A program made the position numbers and the translations under genes. Shown here piece by piece: positions 15,839 through 23,009 of a stretch of DNA of 64,000 nucleotides; positions within the stretch are counted from its first letter, which is position 1; every line of letters starts with the position of its first letter. The notes beneath the pieces were generated by a model. That model saw only the letters and a list, made by a program, of their open reading frames with translations. It had not been told where the DNA came from and made no database searches. Source of the stretch: Sphingobium wenxiniae (GTDB lineage: Bacteria; Pseudomonadota; Alphaproteobacteria; Sphingomonadales; Sphingomonadaceae); the NCBI RefSeq assembly GCF_007830065.1, contig NZ_VLKK01000002.1, positions 186,001-250,000 of the forward strand, read 5' to 3'.

Positions 15839-17064
15839 GCTGTATCTCCGTTCGATGCCGTATCGGCGGCCGCGACATTGCTGCCGAGCGGCACGGTCGC
15901 GCCCTGGATATAGAGTTGATCCCCTTGCGGCCGCGGCGGCCGGTTCTCGAGCGCCCGGGCTTCATCGGGGGTCAGGATCGCGTTCTGGATACCCTGAGCG
16001 AGCCCCGCCATACGCGCGGCAAAGTCGCCCCGCATGAGGCCATCGAGATTGTGCTCGACATACCGATTGGTCGCTCGCGGCCCGAACAGCTTGAGGTTGA
16101 GTTCCTCTTCAAAGGCTTTCGCCCACTGCGCGATCAGATGTTTGACCAGGTGCAGGTCCTGCTGCTCGGAGTTTGAATAGGTCCCGTGGGTCAGGTCCTG
16201 CAGAAATACCGGCGGCAAATTATAGACCCGGGCAATCTCCTCGATCTGGAAGCGCCGGGCTTCTGTCATTTGCCCCTTGGCGGGATCGAACCCGACCTGT
16301 TTCAGGTCATGGCCCGGAGGCATCGGGAACACCGGCTTGCGGCTTGCCTTGGCAGCCTCGATGGCGCGGTGGATATCGCCCATCGCCCGCTTCATTGCCT
16401 CGGGCCCCTGCGGCAGGGGACCCGAGAGGGCGAGCGGGGGCACCCCGCCTCCGGCAAAGAAGTCACCGGCATAGTCGCCCATCGCCAGCGCCAACGCGAT
16501 CGCCTTGGCGCCGTTTGCAATCGGGCTGTAGGAACCGAGCTGATCGCGCTTCAGAAGATAAGGGACGTCGATGACGTCGGCGGCCGGATAGGCTGCCGCC
16601 TTGCCCTCGAAGGCGTAGAACTTGCGGCCACCGATCCGTTTTACGGCGGTCGCCACCGGATCCATCGGCCAGATCGCGACGATACTGGTGCCGCTGCGCT
16701 CGATCCACGATACGCCGCGTCCGCCGGTAAAGACCTGCTGCCACATGTACTTGCGCCAGCCGAAGCTGGTCCATTCCGGATTCGGCGCTTCATTGAGCAG
16801 ACGCTGGATGCCGCCGCGGATGCGCTCCGAGCCTTCCCCTTTCACCCGGAAGGCATGGAGCGGCAGGTTCGCCATGCTCGAGGAAAGGAAGGTCACGGCC
16901 GCCGAGACCGCTGGTACCGTGAGCGCGCTGTCGATGGTCACGTGCGGCAGATTGCCGGACTGGACGCCGAAAAGCGCCAGGAAGTTCTCCGAGCTGACCG
17001 GAACAGTCGGATTCTCGATCGAGGATCGCTGCTCCAACCCGAGCCAGTCGCGCCAGCCCATCAC
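15835..17064 (-). CDS. phage portal protein, HK97 family
   Basis: A 409-residue portal protein. It starts MGWRDWLGL, contains AVSAAVTFLSSSMANLPLH near 50-70 and the wing/stem region ARVYNLPPVFLQDLTHGTYSN near 270-290, both typical of HK97 gp3-like portals. The portal dodecamer sits at one capsid vertex and is the channel for DNA entry. Its start overlaps the stop of the large terminase gene by 4 bp, and its end overlaps the protease start. Confidence 0.93.
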   Translation of the reverse strand: MMGWRDWLGLEQRSSIENPTVPVSSENFLALFGVQSGNLPHVTIDSALTVPAVSAAVTFLSSSMANLPLHAFRVKGEGSERIRGGIQRLLNEAPNPEWTSFGWRKYMWQQVFTGGRGVSWIERSGTSIVAIWPMDPVATAVKRIGGRKFYAFEGKAAAYPAADVIDVPYLLKRDQLGSYSPIANGAKAIALALAMGDYAGDFFAGGGVPPLALSGPLPQGPEAMKRAMGDIHRAIEAAKASRKPVFPMPPGHDLKQVGFDPAKGQMTEARRFQIEEIARVYNLPPVFLQDLTHGTYSNSEQQDLHLVKHLIAQWAKAFEEELNLKLFGPRATNRYVEHNLDGLMRGDFAARMAGLAQGIQNAILTPDEARALENRPPRPQGDQLYIQGATVPLGSNVAAADTASNGDTA

Positions 17065-18914
17065 GCCATCAGCCTGAAGTCGGGATCGTCCCAGGGCGAC
17101 ACCGGAACGGGCACAAAGCTGCCCATTGCAGCCCCCATAGCCATGCAGAGCGCCACAGCGCAGTCGATCTTGTTCACGGCGCGTTCCTTCGTCAGCCAGT
17201 GATTGCCCCAGCGGTCCTCATCGGTAACCGCCGACATGATTGCAGAAACCAGCACCGGGCTTCGCCTCAGCCGAAGCCGCCGCTCGAGAAGCGCTTCCTC
17301 GACCAGCCGCACCGAGCCCGGCATCCACAGCCCTTCGCTCATTCCGTCTGCCGGCTTGCCGCGCTTGGTGCCGCCCTGCGGGTGTTCAACAAAGGAAATC
17401 GCGAGCCCCAGCTCCGCGACCTCCTCCTCCAGCCGGCGGAAGGCATAGCGGTCGTAGGCGGCGGCACTGATCTCGAACATTCGGTTATAGTCGGCGAGCG
17501 CCTGGGCCACCTGCCGCAGGCTGATGTTCTCGCCTCTGGGGGCATGCAGGAACCCGTCTCGCACCCATGTTGCATAGGGCGCCTTGTCACGCAGCTCGCG
17601 CGCGGCAAGCGTGCTGCCCGGCGTCCAGGCCTCCACCCAGCCATCGAACAGCGGTTTGCCGGCGTGCTCGCCAGACTCCACCACGCCCGTTTGCACCACC
17701 GCCGCAAGCGCGGTGATGTCGCGGTTTTGTGAGAGGTCGATCCCCAGCGATATCCGGGCACCGGCATGATCGGTAATCTCGAAATCGGCGAGCGCCGGTT
17801 CCACGGTCGCCCGGGTCATCCAGGCCGTTTCGGCATCGGTCCACACGCAGAAGTGCAGGCGCAGGATCCCGTTGAGCTGCCCCGGGATCGCTTTCGCCTG
17901 CGCCACTGTCTCGGCGAGATATTCCTTGGTGATCGTAATACCCAGCAGCGGGTTCGCCTTGATCCAGCAGGACGGATCGGTGAGCGGGTCATCGCCTTCG
18001 TCGAGCGCACAGACATAGGAGAAGGTTGTGTCGTCGATGATCTCGCCGACGTATGTCGGGTCGGTCACCGCATCGATATTGCCGGCCGCGACCTTGATCG
18101 CATGCTCGTGCTCCTCCCAGGCGACACTGTTCCGGTCGGAACCGGAGTTCGTGATCATGAACAGCAGCGGGTCGCGGCGGAACTTAAAGCCGCGCTCCAG
18201 CATCTCGATGATCGAGCGGTCCGGCAGTTCGTGGATCTCGTCGGCCAGAACGAAATAGGGCCGCGGCCCCGAACCGGTCCTGCCGGTGTCCCGCGACACG
18301 GGACGAAAGAAAGATCCGGACTCGTGATGGGCGATGTTGAACTCGCGTCCCGCACCACCCGAGAATTCGAGGCGCTTTGCCAGTGCCGGTGACTGCCGCA
18401 CCATCTTGACCGCATCGGCGAATAGGATGCCCGCCTGCTCGCGCTTTGCCGCCGCGGCATAGATCTGCGCGCCGGCTTCCCCGCAGGCGGTCATCCCGTA
18501 AAGACCGATGCCGCCCGCCACCGGGCTTTTGCCGTTTCCCTTGCCCTGTTCGATATAGGCCCGGCGGAAACGTCTGCGGCCATCCTTGCGCTTCCAGCCG
18601 AAGACCGAGCCGATGATGAAGGCCTGGGATCCTTCCAGCCGGAAAGGCTGGCCCTCGAACTGGCCTTCGGAAAGTTTCAGCACGTCCTCGAAGAAGCCGA
18701 AGGCGTGAGCTGCTGCCGCGGCATCGAAGCGGATACCGTCCGTGCGCTTCAGGTCATCCAGGTGCCGGCGGCAAGCATTGCGGACGTGCGGACCGGCAAC
18801 AATCTCACCGGCAATAACGGCACGAGCGTAAGCGGTGGTGCGATCAGCCGAAGAAACGATCGGCGGGATCTTCGCTTTCCGCTGGCGTTTCGGCGGCGAT
18901 GCGGGTTCTGGCAC
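17061..18914 (-). CDS. phage terminase large subunit
   Basis: A 617-residue packaging ATPase-nuclease. Walker A GKGNGKS is at about 124-130, Walker B VLADEIHE near 225-232, and the nuclease domain begins with the acidic strand SLGIDLSQNRDI (about 405-416). It cuts concatemers and pumps DNA into the procapsid. The ATG at 18914 makes a 71-bp overlap with the small terminase gene, longer than usual; I see no later in-frame ATG near that stop. Confidence 0.93.
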   Translation of the reverse strand: MPEPASPPKRQRKAKIPPIVSSADRTTAYARAVIAGEIVAGPHVRNACRRHLDDLKRTDGIRFDAAAAAHAFGFFEDVLKLSEGQFEGQPFRLEGSQAFIIGSVFGWKRKDGRRRFRRAYIEQGKGNGKSPVAGGIGLYGMTACGEAGAQIYAAAAKREQAGILFADAVKMVRQSPALAKRLEFSGGAGREFNIAHHESGSFFRPVSRDTGRTGSGPRPYFVLADEIHELPDRSIIEMLERGFKFRRDPLLFMITNSGSDRNSVAWEEHEHAIKVAAGNIDAVTDPTYVGEIIDDTTFSYVCALDEGDDPLTDPSCWIKANPLLGITITKEYLAETVAQAKAIPGQLNGILRLHFCVWTDAETAWMTRATVEPALADFEITDHAGARISLGIDLSQNRDITALAAVVQTGVVESGEHAGKPLFDGWVEAWTPGSTLAARELRDKAPYATWVRDGFLHAPRGENISLRQVAQALADYNRMFEISAAAYDRYAFRRLEEEVAELGLAISFVEHPQGGTKRGKPADGMSEGLWMPGSVRLVEEALLERRLRLRRSPVLVSAIMSAVTDEDRWGNHWLTKERAVNKIDCAVALCMAMGAAMGSFVPVPVSPWDDPDFRLMA

Positions 18915-19326
18915 TGGGCGTCATCCCGAATTCTGCAGCGTAGCGCATCATGTCCGCCGCGGCCTTGTTGGCGGTGCCGACGAGCGGGTTCTGGATGGCG
19001 TTGCCGTTGCTGGTCTTGATCATCAGCCCGCCGGTGAGCTGGTCCTTTTCGGCCATCTTCGCGATGGCTCGTTCGGCCTGGACCCAGCGACCATAGGCCT
19101 GCGCGTAGGCGGCGAGCGCCGCGCGATCGACTTCGGACAGCAGGCCGATCCGGTGCAGCCAGACTGCCACCCTGTTCCATTCCTCCAGCGCATCAGCGGT
19201 GAGATGCGGCGGGGCTGATGGGAGCGCCGGAGTAGTTTTCGGCTCCTTCTGGTTCATTGCCCGCTTGCCGCGGTTGCCCTCGATCAGCTTGAGCGATGTC
19301 GGCTTGGGTTTGGTGCCGGGTTTCAT
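18844..19326 (-). CDS. phage terminase small subunit, P27 family
   Basis: A 160-residue P27-type small terminase. It has the family opening GTKPKPTSLKLIEGNRGKRA, the PPHLTADALEEWNRVAVWL helix, and a C-terminal EFGMTPSARTRI segment. It recognises phage DNA and delivers it to the large subunit. It is the first gene of the packaging block; the nuclease-like gene upstream lies on the other strand, so the promoter for this block must lie in or beyond that gene. Confidence 0.92.
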   Translation of the reverse strand: MKPGTKPKPTSLKLIEGNRGKRAMNQKEPKTTPALPSAPPHLTADALEEWNRVAVWLHRIGLLSEVDRAALAAYAQAYGRWVQAERAIAKMAEKDQLTGGLMIKTSNGNAIQNPLVGTANKAAADMMRYAAEFGMTPSARTRIAAETPAESEDPADRFFG

Positions 19327-19344
19327 GGCGCATGTCCTTCAACT

Positions 19345-19824
19345 ATGCGTCGCGATCCATTCCCTCCATTTTCGACACCAGGGGCCACGACGATTTTCAG
19401 TTTTCTGCTCTTTGCCGCCGCCGCCGCCGCGCCCTCGGGCCAGTCTTTCACTTGCACGCCGACCCGGGTCTGGGACGGCGACGGGCCGATCTGGTGCGCC
19501 GAAGGACCGCGCATCCGCCTGTCCGGCATTGCTGCGCGCGAGATGGATGGCAGCTGCCGGCCGGGACACCCGTGTCCGCGCGCCACAGCCGAAGAAGCCC
19601 GCGATGCGCTGGTCAATCTCATCGGGCGTCCGGTCGGGATGGCCCGCGAGGGGCATATTCTGGTCCAGGGTCCGGCGATGACCTGCCGTTCCGAAGGCAG
19701 CGGCGGCGGCGCGCGGACGGCGGCCTGGTGCGTTTCACCTCGGTCCGGTGATCTGTCCTGCGCAATGGTCAGGGGCGGCTGGGCTCTGCGGTGGGATCGG
19801 TACTGGCGCAATCATCGCTGCTGA
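19345..19824 (+). CDS. thermonuclease (SNase)-like protein
   Basis: A 159-residue SNase-like protein on the strand opposite to the late genes. A hydrophobic Ala-rich segment (about 17-30) resembles a signal peptide or anchor. RVWDGDGPIWCAEGPRIRLSGIAAREMDG (about 41-69) matches the SNase core, with the Asp pair and the GIxAxE-like turn, but the family IDAPE reads IAAREM. It overlaps the convergent methyltransferase gene by 56 bp at the 3' end. It could process nucleic acid outside the cytoplasm. Its activity is uncertain because not all catalytic residues can be aligned by eye. Confidence 0.7.
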   Translation: MRRDPFPPFSTPGATTIFSFLLFAAAAAAPSGQSFTCTPTRVWDGDGPIWCAEGPRIRLSGIAAREMDGSCRPGHPCPRATAEEARDALVNLIGRPVGMAREGHILVQGPAMTCRSEGSGGGARTAAWCVSPRSGDLSCAMVRGGWALRWDRYWRNHRC

Positions 19825-21055
19825 CTATCCCGGCGATTTCATTGAAGGTCCGTTCGTCGGCTTCGAGCGTTGCGGCCTGTCCGGTGAAGTCCTGCCAGCG
19901 CTTGATGATCACGTCGCAGTAGCGCGGATCCAGTTCCATCAGCCGCGCGATGCGGCCGTTCATCTCGGCGGCGATCAGCGTGGTGCCGGACCCGCCGAAG
20001 CTGTCGAGCACGATATCGCCGCCCTTGGTGTTGTTGAGCATCTGGTATTCGAACAGCGCGACCGGTTTCATGGTCGGGTGCTCGCCATTGCGCGAGGGCT
20101 TGTCGAACTTGAGGATGGTCGTCTGCTTGCGGTCGCTGGCCCACAGGTGCCCGGCGCCGTCCTTCCAGCCATAAAGGCAGGGTTCGTGCTGCCAGTGATA
20201 ATCCTGCCGGCCCAGTGCCAGAGATGATTTCTCCCAGATCAGGCATTGGCGGATCTTCCAACCGGCATCGATCGCCGCGCCCCGGAAATTGTAGCCCTCG
20301 CTGTCGGCGTGCCAGATGTAAAACACCGCGCCCGGTTTCATCACCGTGCTGGCCGTGACATAGGCATCGCGCAGGAACTGACGAAACTCGTCGTCAGCCA
20401 TGTTGTCGTTCTGGATGGTCAGCTTGTCCTTGGTGCCGCCCTCATAGGCAACATTGTACGGCGGATCGGTGAGCCACATGTCGACCATCTGACCGGCGGT
20501 CAGCTTTTCCATGTCATCGACACTGGTGCTGTCGCCGCACATCAGCCGGTGCTTGCCCAGCAGCCAGACGTCGCCCGGGCAACTCACCGGAATTTCCGGA
20601 GGGTTGGGAGCCTCGTCGGGATCGGTCTGGCCCTCGGTTTTTACCGCAGTCAGCGCAGCCAGCTCGTCATCGGAAAAGCCGGTGAGCCCCAAATCGAAGT
20701 CGAAGGCCTGCAAATCGGTCAGTTCGACACGAAGCAATTCCGCGTCCCAGCCAGCGTTCAGCGCCAGTTTGTTGTCGGCCAGCACATAGGCCCGCTTCCG
20801 GGCTTCGGTCCAACCTGCCGCGACCATGACCGGGATCTCGGTCAAGCCCAGCTTGCGCGCCGCCAGCACTCGTCCGTGGCCTGCGATCAGGCCGCCATCT
20901 TCATCGACGAGCACCGGCACCGTCCAGCCCCATTCGCGGATGCTGGCGGCGATCTGGGCCACCTGTTCCTCGCTGTGGGTCCGAGCATTGCGGGCATAGG
21001 GCACCAGTGCCGAGACGCTCTTGCGCTCGACCTTGTCTGCCGGCCAATCCATCAT
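19769..21055 (-). CDS. ParB-like domain / DNA adenine methyltransferase fusion
   Basis: A 428-residue protein in two parts. Residues about 10-110 are a ParB/sulfiredoxin domain (ARNARTHSEEQVAQIAASI and GGLIAGHGRVLAARKLG). Residues about 165-400 are a beta-class methyltransferase with LTDPPYN near 194-200 and the AdoMet motif DSFGGSGTTLIAAEM in the C-terminal part. Such fusions are frequent in phages, where they protect virion DNA from host restriction or mark packaging DNA. The gene lies between the HNH and terminase genes of the leftward arm. Confidence 0.9.
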   Translation of the reverse strand: MMDWPADKVERKSVSALVPYARNARTHSEEQVAQIAASIREWGWTVPVLVDEDGGLIAGHGRVLAARKLGLTEIPVMVAAGWTEARKRAYVLADNKLALNAGWDAELLRVELTDLQAFDFDLGLTGFSDDELAALTAVKTEGQTDPDEAPNPPEIPVSCPGDVWLLGKHRLMCGDSTSVDDMEKLTAGQMVDMWLTDPPYNVAYEGGTKDKLTIQNDNMADDEFRQFLRDAYVTASTVMKPGAVFYIWHADSEGYNFRGAAIDAGWKIRQCLIWEKSSLALGRQDYHWQHEPCLYGWKDGAGHLWASDRKQTTILKFDKPSRNGEHPTMKPVALFEYQMLNNTKGGDIVLDSFGGSGTTLIAAEMNGRIARLMELDPRYCDVIIKRWQDFTGQAATLEADERTFNEIAGIVSSDDCASTDPTAEPSRP

Positions 21056-21151
21056 GTGACCCCCGGTCGCTAACTCGCGGTCGTGAAAAGTTTGGGCCAG
21101 GCGCGGTTTCCCCTCCCAAGGCCCCAGAGTTTCGACTTCCCCCCGGGGGGA

Positions 21152-21418
21152 TCAGCCGATCGGCCAGCCATCGAGCCCAGTGCCGACCGTGCGACGCAGC
21201 CCGAACTGCTCGGCCGTGCGGGTGCGGTGGCACTCGGCGCAGAGGCAGCGGATGTTGCTGTCATCGTCGCTGCCACCCTTGGTGAGCGGAACGATGTGGT
21301 CGGGGACGGTGGCCTCGCGGACGATGCCCCTGGCAGCGCAGTCCCGGCAGAGCGGTTCGGCACGTAATCGTCGCAGACGCTGCGCAACTGCGCGACGTCC
21401 CCGTTGCCGTTCAGCCAT
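21152..21418 (-). CDS. HNH endonuclease
   Basis: An 88-residue HNH nuclease. Two Cys pairs (EPLCRDCAARG and RCLCAECHRTRT) hold a structural zinc, and VPDHIVPLTKGGSDDDSNI carries the catalytic DHI and the N. Small HNH proteins beside the terminase genes of HK97-like phages are needed for cos cleavage and packaging. The start at 21418 is taken as MAERQRG; an ATG 15 bp earlier is possible. Confidence 0.88.
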   Translation of the reverse strand: MAERQRGRRAVAQRLRRLRAEPLCRDCAARGIVREATVPDHIVPLTKGGSDDDSNIRCLCAECHRTRTAEQFGLRRTVGTGLDGWPIG

Positions 21419-21584
21419 GCACAACGCCTGCAACGAGAAGCGCCCGGAAACCGTCAGGCCCCGGGCGCAATTCGCATCTCTATATTTCGGAAGCTACAGC
21501 AACGACCAAGATTGGTCAATGAAAATCCAACAATACTATAATAGATTCAGTTTGTTACTTCACTTGATGGGCGGGTTAATCTGA
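21419..21584. promoter_or_regulatory. AT-rich leader of the leftward late genes, with stem-loop
   Basis: A gap between the HNH gene and the next gene upstream on the same strand. It contains a perfect 8-bp inverted repeat, GCGCCCGG (21440-21447) with CCGGGCGC (21461-21468), and an AT-rich stretch around 21520-21550 that stands out against the GC-rich surroundings. Read leftward, TTGACC and TATAGT-like hexamers occur there. It is a reasonable late promoter or attenuation site, but no promoter can be proven by eye. Confidence 0.35.
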
Positions 21585-22166
21585 TCACGAACTGTCACTG
21601 CCGATGCGGAACAACCGGCACAAGGCGTCAAGGCCGTGACAGAGGTTCCGCAGGTCAGCCTGTCCCCACATTGTGGCGTCGGTCTCGTAGCACGCAATCG
21701 CATGCACGAGGATGCTCGGCTTGCGCCCCGACGACGCCGGTGCATCGCTGTCTGAGGTCCTGACCATCAGAATTGCTGCTGCTGCCCGCCGGCGGACCTT
21801 TTCCACAAACTCGGGTTCGTGCACGTTCGTGTTCTGGCCGAAAATGCCTTCATCCAGCATCAACCCAGCAGCGGAATGCGGGTGGATCCGCGGTAGCCCC
21901 ATGACCCCGCGGTTGCGCGCCATGAGATCCCCGTACAATTCACCTGCGGCCAACTGCTCTGCTGTGATGGCCCCTGCAAACGCCAGCCGTCCCAGCGCCG
22001 TACCCAGCCGCTCATCTTTGGCCTGCCTGGCCGTCACACCGTAATGGCGCTGACGAGCCTCAAGCACGGTCGCGGTCGCCTCGCGCTGGGTTTCGGCTTT
22101 CCCGGGCTGGACCAGTTTACCGGATGGATGGCGGCGGCCCGCCTTGCGCTTACGACCGCGAGCCAC
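21585..22166 (-). CDS. phage hypothetical protein, possible late regulator
   Basis: A 193-residue protein with a strongly basic N-terminus (RGRKRKAGRRHPSGK) and no family I recognise. The GTG at 22166 is chosen because GGAGA lies 7 nt before it; an ATG at 22193 is the alternative. It overlaps the end of the DUF6378 gene. It is the last gene before the AT-rich gap that precedes the HNH and packaging genes, which is where phages often encode a late regulator or antiterminator; that role is a guess from position and charge. Confidence 0.6.
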   Translation of the reverse strand: MARGRKRKAGRRHPSGKLVQPGKAETQREATATVLEARQRHYGVTARQAKDERLGTALGRLAFAGAITAEQLAAGELYGDLMARNRGVMGLPRIHPHSAAGLMLDEGIFGQNTNVHEPEFVEKVRRRAAAAILMVRTSDSDAPASSGRKPSILVHAIACYETDATMWGQADLRNLCHGLDALCRLFRIGSDSS

Positions 22167-22419
22167 GGATAATCTCCGGAATGAGCGCCGCATAGCCGAT
22201 CACGTCGATCGGACCGTCAGCATAGTTGGGGTCGTGGGCGAGCCGTGCCAGCTTCAGGTCGATCATGCACAGCGCAACCTGCTGCGCCGTCACGGGCGTG
22301 CCCAGGGTGATCGACCAGCGCCGGGCGATGGCCTCCATCTGGGTTTTGGGATCGCCGTAGGCAGCGCCGCGATCTTCCAGTACCTGCGCCACGCGCTTCA
22401 GCAAACCGGCCGCGCTCAC
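22150..22419 (-). CDS. DUF6378 domain-containing protein
   Basis: An 89-residue protein with the DUF6378 pattern: DRGAAYGDPKTQMEAIARRW, then VTAQQVALCMIDLKLARLAHDPNYADGPIDVIGYAAL. The family is common in phage replication regions; the spaced Glu/Asp residues and the helical pattern recall MazG-like nucleotide-processing folds, but no activity is known. It overlaps the genes on both sides. Confidence 0.8.
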   Translation of the reverse strand: MSAAGLLKRVAQVLEDRGAAYGDPKTQMEAIARRWSITLGTPVTAQQVALCMIDLKLARLAHDPNYADGPIDVIGYAALIPEIIRGSRS

Positions 22420-23006
22420 CGGACACCTCCACGGGTCTCGATAGCCCAGAGCAGGATGGCGATGGCATCAGCCTCGTTGTCGTCGGCAGGCGCAAAGCCC
22501 TGTGTCTGGACGGCCGCGATGACAGCCGCCTTGTCGGCATTGCCCTTGCCGGCGATGAACCGCTTGATCGTGCCGACAGGAACGCCCTGATACGCAACCA
22601 GATGTTCCTCGCACCATGCGGTCAGCACGGCCAACAGCCCGCCATAGACATGGGCTGCATCGGTGCCGACGTGGCGACGCACTTCCTCGAAGTAGATCGC
22701 CTTGATGGGGCCGGCATCGAGATCCAGCTGCTCGAGCCAGCGACGGAAGCGCAGATAGCGCATGCCGCCACCGTCGTAGCGGGTGTGCTTCAGCGACACC
22801 GTCCCGGTGCTGATGTGGCCGTCGGGCGACCGGAAGGCCCAGCCGGTACTGGTGCCGAGATCGAGGGCAAGGACAGCCCCGTGACGGATAGTGACGGATG
22901 TGACGGGTTCCCTATTATCACCTCCAGAGGCGCGCGCGTGTGCGCGTGTAACGCTTATAAGGGGACGATCCGTCACATCCGTCACCGATGTTGATTTTGC
23001 TGGCAT
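22416..23006 (-). CDS. RuvC-like Holliday junction nuclease
   Basis: A 196-residue RNase H-fold nuclease. The catalytic carboxylates are visible in LALDLGTSTGWAF, YFEEVRRH and DDNEADAIAILLW, the order seen in RuvC. The first 45 residues are extra and low in structure, so the real start may lie further in. Phages use such enzymes to resolve replication and recombination branches before packaging. The gene begins 3 bp after the primase stop. Confidence 0.85.
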   Translation of the reverse strand: MPAKSTSVTDVTDRPLISVTRAHARASGGDNREPVTSVTIRHGAVLALDLGTSTGWAFRSPDGHISTGTVSLKHTRYDGGGMRYLRFRRWLEQLDLDAGPIKAIYFEEVRRHVGTDAAHVYGGLLAVLTAWCEEHLVAYQGVPVGTIKRFIAGKGNADKAAVIAAVQTQGFAPADDNEADAIAILLWAIETRGGVR

Positions 23007-23009
23007 TTT

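Noticed and set aside
14549-15913. A 454-codon plus-strand frame over the capsid and protease genes
   Set aside because: It lies opposite the unmistakable HK97 capsid and protease genes and has no family features.
12169-19326. Gene transfer agent of the Rhodobacter type
   Set aside because: Gene transfer agent clusters contain tail and baseplate genes and lack an integrase and replication genes; this element shows the opposite pattern.
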